Assembly: GCF_014256275.1 (NCBI RefSeq)
Contig: NZ_JACCFE010000002.1
Coordinates: forward strand, 868,001-932,000
Length of the DNA: 64,000 bases
Reading direction: 5' to 3'
DNA from: Rhodococcus sp. 4CII
GTDB lineage: Bacteria; Actinomycetota; Actinomycetes; Mycobacteriales; Mycobacteriaceae
Under the pieces are notes generated by a model. The model had not been told where the DNA came from and ran no database searches. It was given only the letters and a program-made list of their open reading frames with translations. Made by a program: the position numbers and the translations under genes. Shown in pieces: positions 7,707-14,785 of this stretch. Within the stretch, counting starts at the first letter, position 1, and each line of letters opens with the position of its first letter.

Positions 7707-7961
7707 ATGGACTGGCGCCACAAGGCAATCTGTCGCGACGAAGACCCCGAGTTGTTCTTCCCTGTGGGCAACAGCGGTCCGGCTCTCGCGCAGATCGCCG
7801 ATGCCAAGGTTGTCTGCAACCGCTGCCCGGTGACCGCCGATTGCCTCTCGTGGGCACTCGAGTCGGGCCAGGACGCCGGTGTGTGGGGCGGCATGAGCGA
7901 AGACGAGCGACGCGCACTCAAGCGCCGCAACGCTCGGACGCGTGCCCGCACCACCGTCTGA
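7707..7961 (+). CDS. whiB1: WhiB1, 4Fe-4S nitric-oxide-responsive transcription factor
   Basis: The 84-residue protein has the four cluster cysteines Cys9, Cys37, Cys40 and Cys46 (C-Xn-C-X2-C-X5-C), the 'GVWGGMS' turn and a basic tail 'ALKRRNARTRART' for DNA binding. WhiB1 proteins bind the primary sigma factor through their 4Fe-4S cluster; nitric oxide destroys the cluster and releases the DNA-binding form. The ATG at 7707 is preceded by AAGGAG at 7694-7699 (7-base spacing). Longer in-frame readings from upstream add sequence not found in the family. The CRP box at 7605 is the likely regulatory input. A strong terminator follows the stop. Confidence 0.95.
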   Translation: MDWRHKAICRDEDPELFFPVGNSGPALAQIADAKVVCNRCPVTADCLSWALESGQDAGVWGGMSEDERRALKRRNARTRARTTV

Positions 7962-7978
7962 CACTTCAGAAGGAGACG

Positions 7979-8007
7979 GGCCCGGCACCACATGGTGCCG
8001 GGCCTTT
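7979..8007 (+). terminator. Rho-independent terminator after whiB1
   Basis: A perfect 12-bp stem, GGCCCGGCACCA paired with TGGTGCCGGGCC around a two-base centre, runs directly into TTTT. It separates whiB1 from the convergent sensor kinase gene and could stop transcription from either side, though only the plus strand has the T run. Confidence 0.85.
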
Positions 8008-8024
8008 TGCTTGCCCCGGGGCGA

Positions 8025-9527
8025 TCAGTAGCGTGGTCCACGGCGCCCCAGCGGTACCCGCAGCACGGCATCCGTTCCCCCGTCCGCCCCGGGATGCAAT
8101 CCGAGGGAGCCGTTCAACTCGGCGGCCACCAGCGTCCGGACGATCTGCAGACCGAGGCGGTCGGACCGCTCCAGGCTGAATCCAGGCGGCAATCCCCTCC
8201 CGTCGTCGTGGATCACGACGTCCAGCCACCGCGCGGACCGTTCGGCCCGCATCGTGACCGTGCCCGGGGCACCCGGTTCGAAGGCGTGCTCGATCGCGTT
8301 CTGCACGAGTTCGGTCAGCACCATCACCAGGGGCGTGGCCCGTTCCGCGGAGAACACCCCGAGACTGCCCTCCCGGCGGACCTTGATCGGCGTGCTCACC
8401 GTCGCCACGTCGGACAGGATCGGCACGAGGCGGTCGACGACCTCGTCGAGGTTCACCTCCTCGTCCACCGACATCGACAACGTGTCGTGCACGAGGGCGA
8501 TCGAGGTGACGCGGCGCACCGATTCGCTGAGCGCCTGCCGGGCCTCCTCGTTGTTGGTGCGGCGTGCCTGCAGTCGCAAGAGGGCCGCGACGGTCTGCAG
8601 GTTGTTCTTCACCCGGTGGTGGATCTCGCGGATCGTCGCATCCTTGCTGAGCAGGGCGCGATCCCGCCTCTTGACCTCGGTGACGTCACGCACGACCACG
8701 GCGGCGCCGACCCGCTTCCCGCCGGGTTTGAGCACCAGCGCCCGGAGCAGGACCGTCGCTCCCCTGGCCTCGATCTCCATGCGGCGGCCGGGCTTGTCGG
8801 CGATCGTGTCGCGGATGTACCCGGCGACCTCCTGCGACTCGAACGGGTCCGTCACGAGCGACCGGGTGGTGGCGGCGAGGTTCTGACCGATCAGGTCCGA
8901 ACTGAGACCCATCCGGTGATAGGCGGACAGCGCGTTGGGACTCGCGTAGACCACACTGCCGTCGGTGTCGAGGCGAATGAAACCGTCGCCGGCGCGGGGG
9001 CTCGAGTTGGTGTCGGAGCGGGCCTCGCGGATGGGGAAGGTGCCGTCGCTGATCATCTGGCACAGATCCTCGGCGCAGTCGAGATACGCGACCTCGAGCG
9101 GGCTCTGCGCCCGCTGATGCGACAGATTCGTATCGCGGCTCAGGACGGCGATCACGTCACCGCCCCATCGCACCGGCACCGCTTCCCCGCGTGGCGGCAG
9201 GCCGGCGTGACCGCCACCGGGTTCGGGCCGGACGACGCTGCCCTGGACGAGAGCCTGCAGCACCTGTGGGTGTTCGGACTCCGACACGACCGTCCCGACG
9301 ACGTCCTCCGGGAACGCGGTCGACGCGGTGGTGGGCCTGCAGTGCGCGACGCAGATCACGGTGCCGGCCGGGTCGGTGGCCGCGGAGTCCGTTCCGACCC
9401 AGAGCAGGACGTCCGCGAAGGAGAGGTCGGCGAGCAACTGCCATTCGCCGACCACCCGCTGGAGGTGGTCGACGGCCTCACCCGGCAGGTCGGTGTGTTC
9501 GGCGAGCAGGTCGCTCAGTGTGGACAT
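8025..9527 (-). CDS. pdtaS: PdtaS-type cytosolic sensor histidine kinase (Rv3220c homologue)
   Basis: This 500-residue kinase has no membrane segment. Residues ~1-150 form a GAF-like domain and ~180-285 a PAS domain. The HisKA_2 dimerisation box is 'EIHHRVKNNLQTVAALLRLQ' (301-320; phospho-acceptor His303 or His304), followed by an HWE/HK-type ATPase with 'LTELVQNAIEHAF' and 'DDGRGLPPGF'. In mycobacteria PdtaS phosphorylates PdtaR, an RNA-binding ANTAR response regulator that is encoded elsewhere and is not in this window. The biotinyl-domain gene lies 17 bases upstream on the same strand. Confidence 0.92.
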   Translation of the reverse strand: MSTLSDLLAEHTDLPGEAVDHLQRVVGEWQLLADLSFADVLLWVGTDSAATDPAGTVICVAHCRPTTASTAFPEDVVGTVVSESEHPQVLQALVQGSVVRPEPGGGHAGLPPRGEAVPVRWGGDVIAVLSRDTNLSHQRAQSPLEVAYLDCAEDLCQMISDGTFPIREARSDTNSSPRAGDGFIRLDTDGSVVYASPNALSAYHRMGLSSDLIGQNLAATTRSLVTDPFESQEVAGYIRDTIADKPGRRMEIEARGATVLLRALVLKPGGKRVGAAVVVRDVTEVKRRDRALLSKDATIREIHHRVKNNLQTVAALLRLQARRTNNEEARQALSESVRRVTSIALVHDTLSMSVDEEVNLDEVVDRLVPILSDVATVSTPIKVRREGSLGVFSAERATPLVMVLTELVQNAIEHAFEPGAPGTVTMRAERSARWLDVVIHDDGRGLPPGFSLERSDRLGLQIVRTLVAAELNGSLGLHPGADGGTDAVLRVPLGRRGPRY

Positions 9528-9544
9528 CGTCGGTGGGTGTCAGC

Positions 9545-9760
9545 TCAGGAGATGACCGCGATCAGGTCGCCCTGCTGGATCACGTCGCCGACCTTGACGT
9601 CCACGGAGGTGACCGTGCCGGGCTCTTCGGCGATGACGGGGATCTCCATCTTCATCGACTCGAGGATGACGAGCGTGTCGCCTTCCTTCACCTCGTCACC
9701 CGCGCTCACCACAACCTGGTACACCGTCGAAACCATTTCGGCCCGCACGTCTTCTGCCAT
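9545..9760 (-). CDS. Stand-alone biotinyl/lipoyl-domain protein (TB7.3, Rv3221c homologue)
   Basis: At 71 residues this is a bare biotin carboxyl carrier domain with the biotinylation motif 'ESMKMEI' (Lys37) and the flanking 'GDEVKEGDTLVIL' and 'GDVIQQGDLIAVI' half-barrels. It should be modified by the BirA encoded at 55926-56774, and it may deliver biotin to an acyl-CoA carboxylase, but its partner enzyme is not known. AAGGA (GTGAAGGATCACG) precedes the ATG. It is transcribed towards pdtaS and divergent from the bL37 gene. Confidence 0.9.
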   Translation of the reverse strand: MAEDVRAEMVSTVYQVVVSAGDEVKEGDTLVILESMKMEIPVIAEEPGTVTSVDVKVGDVIQQGDLIAVIS

Positions 9761-9854
9761 CGTGATCCTTCACTCCCGGGTGTCGAGAAAGCCCTGTTGC
9801 AAGGACACCCAACCACACGTGGAAGACTGTGGTGAAAAGAAGGGAGATCTACTC

Positions 9855-9929
9855 ATGGGTAAGCGTGGTCGCAAGAAGCGCAGTCGCAAGGGCAACGCCG
9901 CAAACCACGGCAAGCGTCCCAACGCCTGA
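9855..9929 (+). CDS. 50S ribosomal protein bL37 (24 aa)
   Basis: The 24-codon frame begins MGKRGRKKRSRKGNAA and ends 'NHGKRPNA'. More than half of the residues are Lys, Arg or Asn. This matches the tiny actinobacterial ribosomal protein bL37, first seen in mycobacterial 50S structures, and the sigH/Rv3221c neighbourhood agrees. The ATG at 9855 has an AGGGAG ribosome-binding site at 9841-9846 (8-base spacing). A strong hairpin follows at 9948. It is easily missed because a longer reading frame runs through it. Its partners are 23S rRNA and neighbouring large-subunit proteins. Confidence 0.85.
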   Translation: MGKRGRKKRSRKGNAANHGKRPNA

Positions 9930-9947
9930 CGCGCCGTAGAACGCACC

Positions 9948-9981
9948 AGGGGCCGGAGAGCATCGCTGCTTTCCGGCCCCT
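9948..9981. terminator. Hairpin between bL37 and rsrA
   Basis: AGGGGCCGGA (9948-9957) pairs perfectly with TCCGGCCCCT (9972-9981) around a 14-base loop. It lies between the convergent bL37 and rsrA genes. The T-rich run after it is weak (GACTGCTGTTCT), so it is a likely but not textbook terminator, usable from both directions. Confidence 0.7.
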
Positions 9982-9999
9982 GACTGCTGTTCTGACGGG

Positions 10000-10281
10000 C
10001 TATGAGTCGGGTTCGGTGTTCGTGATGAGGATCGTCCGGCGCAACTCGACGGAGAGCCTCTGACGGAGGCTTTCCGGTGCGTGCTCACCGCCGCACTTGC
10101 GGTTCACGAGGCTCTTCACCCTCTCCTCGATTCCGTACGCCTCGAGGCACGATCCGCACTCGTCGAGATGTCGCTGCAACCGCGCCCTCGACGCCTCGTC
10201 GCATTCGCGGTCCAGCATCAGCCAGACGTCCGCGATGACGGCGGAGCAGTCGAGCTGCTCGAATTCGTCCTGCTCGCTCAC
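10000..10281 (-). CDS. rsrA: Zinc-binding anti-sigma factor of SigH (RsrA/RshA type)
   Basis: A 93-residue ZAS-family protein. The zinc ligands are Cys12, His38, Cys42 and Cys45 ('HLDECGSC'), in the same register as Streptomyces RsrA. In that family, oxidation forms a disulfide, expels zinc and frees the sigma factor, so the protein senses thiol stress. The start overlaps the sigH stop by four bases, which couples the two genes and fits a stoichiometric inhibitor. It ends at the 9948 hairpin. Confidence 0.92.
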   Translation of the reverse strand: MSEQDEFEQLDCSAVIADVWLMLDRECDEASRARLQRHLDECGSCLEAYGIEERVKSLVNRKCGGEHAPESLRQRLSVELRRTILITNTEPDS

Positions 10282-10937
10282 CGGGAAACCTCCTGCTCCG
10301 AACTCACGACAGCGCCGGCGGGCACGTCTTCGGTGCCCCCACGATTGAATCCACGTTCACGTGCGACGTCCGCGAGGAGGCCCCGGAGCTGCTTGCGCCC
10401 CCGGTGCAGTCGCGACATCACGGTCCCGATGGGGGTGCCCATGATCTCGGCGATCTCCTTGTAGGGAAAACCCTCGACGTCGGCGTAGTAGACGGCCATC
10501 CGGAACTCCTCCGGCAGGGCCTGGAGTGCTTCCTTGATGTCATCGTCGGGGAGCGCGTCGAGCGCCTCGACCTCCGCGGACCGCAGACCGGTCGACGAAT
10601 GTTCCGCCGTTGCCGCCAACTGCCAGTCGGTGATCTCGTCGGTGGGGTACTGCGCGGGCTGGCGCTGCTTCTTGCGGTACGAGTTGATGTACGTGTTCGT
10701 GAGAATGCGGTACAGCCACGCCTTGAGATTGGTGCCCTCACGGAACGAACGGAACGCCGTGTAGGCCTTCACGTACGTTTCCTGCACCAGATCCTCGGCG
10801 TCCGCCGGATTCCTGGTCATCCTCAGGGCAGCGCCGTACAACTGATCCAGAAGTGGGAGCGCATCCCTTTCGAAACGCGCGATCAACTCGTCCTGTGGCT
10901 CGGCCTGGTCTGCCGTCGGACGGTCATGTTCCTGCAC
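10278..10937 (-). CDS. sigH: ECF sigma factor SigH/SigR (thiol-oxidative and heat stress)
   Basis: From the GTG at 10937 the protein has 219 residues, close to the 216 of M. tuberculosis SigH. Region 2 contains 'GAALRMTRNPADAEDLVQET' and 'LKAWLYRILTNTYINSYRKK'; region 4 has 'EALQALPEEFRMAVYYADVE' and 'IAEIMGTPIGTVMSRLHRGR'. GAAGGGA precedes the GTG. The frame stays open upstream with an in-frame ATG at 11015, downstream of a good SigH-type promoter, so a longer isoform with 26 extra residues is possible. The gene is co-transcribed with rsrA. Known targets are thioredoxin, mycothiol and protease genes. Confidence 0.93.
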   Translation of the reverse strand: MQEHDRPTADQAEPQDELIARFERDALPLLDQLYGAALRMTRNPADAEDLVQETYVKAYTAFRSFREGTNLKAWLYRILTNTYINSYRKKQRQPAQYPTDEITDWQLAATAEHSSTGLRSAEVEALDALPDDDIKEALQALPEEFRMAVYYADVEGFPYKEIAEIMGTPIGTVMSRLHRGRKQLRGLLADVARERGFNRGGTEDVPAGAVVSSEQEVSR

Positions 10938-11064
10938 GCTGATCCCTTCGGTCGCCGTGGGCGTCAAGGTTACCGCCAACCGGAGACGCGACGCGGGCTC
11001 CATTACCGAGGACATCACGTTACGGACCACTCCCTTCGATGCACGCTGATCTTCACCACGTACC

Positions 11065-11090
11065 AACACGCCTCCCGCCCTCAGTGTTCC
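11065..11090 (-). promoter_or_regulatory. SigH-type autoregulatory promoter of sigH-rsrA
   Basis: On the minus strand GGAACA (11090-11085) is followed after 17 bases by GTT (11067-11065). This is exactly the SigH consensus GGAAYA-N16-20-GTT. The start of transcription would lie near 11055, about 120 bases before the GTG start of sigH. SigH/SigR autoregulation is established in mycobacteria and Streptomyces. Confidence 0.75.
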
Positions 11091-11138
11091 CGGACCGCGT
11101 GACACGGCCCCGGCCCAGGGGTGGCACAGTGTCTGTCC

Positions 11139-11633
11139 ATGGCCGGAACCGCCACTCCCGCGACGACGCTGCTCGACAAGCACGGGATCGACCACGCCGT
11201 GCACAGCTACGTGCACGATGCGCGGGCGGACTCGTACGGTTCCGAGGCCGTCGACGCGCTGGGTGCGACCGTCGGCGTCACCGCCCACCAGGTGTTCAAG
11301 ACACTCGTGATCAAACTCGACACCGGCAAACTGGCGGTCGCGGTGCTGCCGGTGCCGGAGAAATTGTCGCTGAAGGCTGCGGCTGCGGCGCTCGGCGCGG
11401 GAAAGGCCGTGATGGCCGACCGCGCCGAGGCCGAGCGCTCCACCGGGTACGTCTTCGGAGGCATCTCCCCGCTCGGGCAGCGCAAGCCTCTTCCGACGGT
11501 CGTCGACGCCTCGGCGCTCGACTGGGACCGGGTACTGTGCAGCGCCGGCAGGCGCGGGCTGGAGATCGAACTCGCGCCCGCCGACCTGGTGCGCCTCAGC
11601 GGTGCCGTCACCGCGGCGGTCACAGCAGGCTGA
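11139..11633 (+). CDS. YbaK/EbsC-type aminoacyl-tRNA deacylase
   Basis: The 164-residue protein has the YbaK fold: 'VFKTLVIKL' carries the conserved Lys, and 'YVFGGISPLGQRKPLPTVVD' is the GGISPxG substrate-binding loop of the Cys-tRNA(Pro)/misacylated-tRNA deacylases. It should remove wrongly attached amino acids from tRNA in the cytoplasm. The ATG at 11139 begins where the family's N-terminal helix does; an earlier GTG-type start at 11121 is less likely. It is divergent from sigH and overlaps the convergent SRAP gene by 14 bases. Confidence 0.85.
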   Translation: MAGTATPATTLLDKHGIDHAVHSYVHDARADSYGSEAVDALGATVGVTAHQVFKTLVIKLDTGKLAVAVLPVPEKLSLKAAAAALGAGKAVMADRAEAERSTGYVFGGISPLGQRKPLPTVVDASALDWDRVLCSAGRRGLEIELAPADLVRLSGAVTAAVTAG

Positions 11634-12375
11634 TCTGCTCCCCTACCCGCGCCTCGTCACGCCCGGCGTCGGGGTCGAGAAGTTCCGGTCCGTTGTTCTT
11701 CACGCTGTTCACCAGTGTGGACACCCGCCGGACCGTGATGTCGGCGATGGCGTCGGGTGACACCGCGAGCAGGTCCGTCGACGCGGGATGCTCGGGATCG
11801 AGCCACGCGGCCCAGCGGTCGCGGGGCATCACCAACGGCATCCGGTCGTGCACGTTCTCGAGCTGCGCGACGGAGTCGACCGTGATGATGCTGCAGCTCA
11901 GGACCGGGGGCGACTCCGCGACCGCGGGATCGTGCCACACGGACCACAGCCCGGCCATGTACAGGCGGGAGCCGTCGTCCGGTGACATGTAGTACGGAAT
12001 CTTCTTCGCCTTGCCCGCCTTCTTCCCGGCGGGCGCCTCGTCGACCTCCGTCTGCCACTCGTACCAGCCGTCCATCGGGACGAGGCAGCGCTTGTATTTG
12101 AAGGCGTTCCGGAAAGCCGGTTTGGTGTCGACGGAATCTGCTCGTGCGTTGAACAGCACAGGACCCTTGCCGAGTTCCTTCGTCCACGACGGGACGAGCC
12201 CCCACCGCATTCTCCGGATCCGGCGGGCGTTGTGACGATCGACCACCGTCAGCACCTGCGTGGTGGGTGCGACGTTGTAGTCGGGCTGACTCTCGTCGTC
12301 GCCCGTCTCGTCGATCGCATCGAGGTCGACCGCGAGTGTCGCCGGATTCGCAGTGGTCGCATACCTGCCGCACAT
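11620..12375 (-). CDS. SRAP domain protein (SOS response-associated peptidase; Rv3226c homologue)
   Basis: The protein (251 aa) begins 'MCGRYATT'; after Met removal Cys2 becomes the catalytic N-terminal residue of the HMCES/YedK family. Other family motifs are 'YNVAPTTQV', 'RWGLVPSWTK', 'FNARADSV' and 'CLVPMDGWYEW', with the conserved His in 'VHDRMPLVM'. Such proteins crosslink to abasic sites in single-stranded DNA and shield them. A Lys-rich insertion (AGKKAGKAKKI) lies in the middle. The MCGRY start is dictated by chemistry, so longer upstream readings are not used. Confidence 0.93.
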   Translation of the reverse strand: MCGRYATTANPATLAVDLDAIDETGDDESQPDYNVAPTTQVLTVVDRHNARRIRRMRWGLVPSWTKELGKGPVLFNARADSVDTKPAFRNAFKYKRCLVPMDGWYEWQTEVDEAPAGKKAGKAKKIPYYMSPDDGSRLYMAGLWSVWHDPAVAESPPVLSCSIITVDSVAQLENVHDRMPLVMPRDRWAAWLDPEHPASTDLLAVSPDAIADITVRRVSTLVNSVKNNGPELLDPDAGRDEARVGEQISLL

Positions 12376-12453
12376 GCCCACCAGAGTGGCACGAACCACC
12401 GACACCCGCGACACGCCGCCCACCCCGCCCGGCGGCCCGTCCGATAGGCGAAG

Positions 12454-13770
12454 ATGGAGACCGTGAGCCTGAGCCTGTGGAACGCCCCCCGTGCCGAAGT
12501 GCCCGTCGTCGCGACGGTCGCCCTCCCCGGATCGAAGTCGATCACCAATCGCGCGCTGATCCTCGCCGCACTCGCGGACGGGCCGTCCACCCTCACCGGA
12601 GCACTGCGCAGCCGCGACACCGACCTCATGATCGACGCCCTCCGCACGCTCGGAACGAGCATCGACACCGTCGACGCCGAGACCATGCTGCGCGTCACGC
12701 CGGGCCGGTTCCGGGGCGGTGCGGTCGACTGCGGGCTCGCGGGCACCGTGATGCGGTTTCTTCCGCCGGTCGCCGCTCTCGCCGACGGTACCGTCCACTT
12801 CGACGGCGACGAGCAGGCCCGGACCCGCCCCCTCGACACCATCCTGAACGCGCTGCGCGGCCTCGGCGCGGACATCGACGGCGACTCCCTCCCCTTCACC
12901 GTGCGCGGCGCGGGCTCGCTGCGCGGTGGGCGGGTCACGATCGACGCGTCGGGCTCGTCGCAGTTCGTCTCCGGGCTGCTGCTGTCGGCGGCCGCGTTCG
13001 ACGAGGGCGTCACGGTCCATCACGACGGCAAGACCGTCCCGTCGATGCCGCACATCGACATGACCGTCGACATGCTCCGTGAATCGGGTGTGGAGGTGTC
13101 GACCCCCGCGACCGGTGGGGAGGCCGATACGTGGAGGGTGAGCCCCGGCGTCGTGCGGGCGATCGACCGGGTGATCGAGCCCGACCTGTCCAACGCGACC
13201 GCCTTCCTGGCCGCCGCCGCCGTCACCGGGGGTGAGGTGACGGTTCCGCTGTGGCCGAGCCGGACGACGCAGCCCGGCGACGCGATCCGCGGGATCCTGC
13301 TGGCGATGGGCGCGGACGTCCGGCTGGACGGGTCGAGTCTGACGGTGCGCGGCCCCCACAAGCTGACCGGGATCGACATCGACCTGCACGACGTGGGCGA
13401 ACTCACCCCCACCGTCGCGGCACTCGCCGCTCTCGCCGACGGGCCGTCCCACCTGCGCGGCATCGCGCATCTACGCGGTCACGAGACCGACCGGCTGGCC
13501 GCTCTCGCGCACGAGATCAACGCGCTGGGCGGAAACGCCACCGAGACCGAGGACGGCCTCACCATCGTCCCGGCAGCCCTCCACGGGGGGACGTGGCGCT
13601 CCTACGCCGACCACCGGATGGCGACCGCCGGGGCCATCGTCGGCCTGACGGTCGACGGCATCGAGATCGAGGACGTCGGCACGACGGCCAAGACCCTTCC
13701 CGGGTTCGAGAACCTGTGGGCCACAATGCTGTCCGCAGGCACAGCGACCGAACGGAAGGCGAGCTTCTGA
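12454..13770 (+). CDS. aroA: 3-phosphoshikimate 1-carboxyvinyltransferase (EPSP synthase)
   Basis: The 438-residue enzyme joins shikimate-3-phosphate and phosphoenolpyruvate in aromatic amino acid synthesis. Substrate-binding signatures are 'LPGSKSITNRALILAAL' near residue 25, 'GLAGTVMRFLPPVAAL' (the PEP-binding region, near 90), 'DLSNATAFLAAAAV' and 'HLRGHETDRLAALA'. The length is normal. The ATG at 12454 is used; a GTG at 12463 is an alternative. The stop overlaps the proposed CTG start of rsgA, so the two form an operon as in M. tuberculosis (Rv3227-Rv3228). Confidence 0.95.
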   Translation: METVSLSLWNAPRAEVPVVATVALPGSKSITNRALILAALADGPSTLTGALRSRDTDLMIDALRTLGTSIDTVDAETMLRVTPGRFRGGAVDCGLAGTVMRFLPPVAALADGTVHFDGDEQARTRPLDTILNALRGLGADIDGDSLPFTVRGAGSLRGGRVTIDASGSSQFVSGLLLSAAAFDEGVTVHHDGKTVPSMPHIDMTVDMLRESGVEVSTPATGGEADTWRVSPGVVRAIDRVIEPDLSNATAFLAAAAVTGGEVTVPLWPSRTTQPGDAIRGILLAMGADVRLDGSSLTVRGPHKLTGIDIDLHDVGELTPTVAALAALADGPSHLRGIAHLRGHETDRLAALAHEINALGGNATETEDGLTIVPAALHGGTWRSYADHRMATAGAIVGLTVDGIEIEDVGTTAKTLPGFENLWATMLSAGTATERKASF

Positions 13771-14756
13771 GCCGCAGGCAGTACGACGAGTCCGACGTCC
13801 GGGTGCGCCCGGGCCGAGGCACGCGTCCGCGCACGAAGACCCGGCCGGAACATCTCGCCGCGGAATCCGCGATGGTCGTCTCGGTCGACCGCGGCCGCTG
13901 GGGATGCGTACTGGGCGGTGACCCCGAACGGCCCCTCGTCACGATGCGCGCCCGCGAACTGGGCCGCACCCCGATCGTGGTGGGCGACGAGGTGAGCGTC
14001 GTCGGCGATCTGTCCGGCAAACCCGACACACTCGCCCGGATCGTGCGGGTGGCCGACCGCTCCACCGTGCTGCGGCGCACCGCCGACGACACCGATCCGT
14101 ACGAGCGGATCGTCGTGGCCAACGCCCAGCAGCTGCTGATCGTCGTGGCACTCGCCGACCCGCCGCCGCGAACCGGATTCGTCGAACGCGCACTGGTCGC
14201 CGCGTACGCCGGCGGGTTGAGCCCCATCGTGTGCCTGACGAAGAGCGATCTCGAGTCACCCGAGGAGTTCGCGAGCGCGTTCGCCGACCTCGACGTGCCC
14301 GTCGTCGTGGCCGGACGGGACGATCCCGTCGATGAGGTCGTGTCGATGCTCTCCGGCCGGCTCACCGCACTGATCGGTCATTCCGGGGTCGGCAAGTCGA
14401 CTCTCGTCAACCGCCTCGTGCCCGACGCCGACCGCGCCGTCGGTGTGGTCTCCGGCGTCGGCAAGGGCCGCCACACCTCCACGCAGTCGGTCGCGCTGCC
14501 CCTCCCGGGCGGTGGCTGGGTCATCGACACGCCGGGCATCCGCTCGTTCGGGCTGGCCCACATCTCCCCGGAGAACGTGGTGGCCGCGTTCTCCGACCTG
14601 GCCGCGGCCATCGAGGACTGCCCGCGAGGCTGTACCCACCTCGGCCCGCCCGCGGACCCGGAATGCGCGCTCGACCACCTCGAGGGCAAGGCCGCCAAAC
14701 GCGTCGACGCGGTCCGTCACCTCCTCACGGCCATCGCGTCCAACGAAGCCTGGTGA
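13767..14756 (+). CDS. rsgA: Ribosome small subunit-dependent GTPase A (RsgA)
   Basis: A circularly permuted GTPase: OB fold (about residues 30-95), G4 'CLTKSD', then G1 'GHSGVGKST', G3 'DTPG', and a C-terminal zinc knuckle with Cys ligands around 'DCPRGCTHLG'. It acts in late 30S subunit maturation. The conserved actinobacterial N-terminus 'RRQYDESDVRVRPG' lies upstream of every ATG, GTG or TTG in frame. The only plausible initiator is the CTG at 13767, which overlaps the aroA stop (CTGA) and follows a GGAAGG site. This gives 329 aa, the usual length. Confidence 0.88.
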   Translation: MSRRQYDESDVRVRPGRGTRPRTKTRPEHLAAESAMVVSVDRGRWGCVLGGDPERPLVTMRARELGRTPIVVGDEVSVVGDLSGKPDTLARIVRVADRSTVLRRTADDTDPYERIVVANAQQLLIVVALADPPPRTGFVERALVAAYAGGLSPIVCLTKSDLESPEEFASAFADLDVPVVVAGRDDPVDEVVSMLSGRLTALIGHSGVGKSTLVNRLVPDADRAVGVVSGVGKGRHTSTQSVALPLPGGGWVIDTPGIRSFGLAHISPENVVAAFSDLAAAIEDCPRGCTHLGPPADPECALDHLEGKAAKRVDAVRHLLTAIASNEAW

Positions 14757-14785
14757 GGGACGAACCGCGCCTGTAGCGGAACCTT

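Noticed and set aside
12376..13470. An N-terminal extension of the SRAP protein
   Set aside because: It runs antisense through aroA. SRAP enzymes need Cys at position 2, which fixes the start at 12375.
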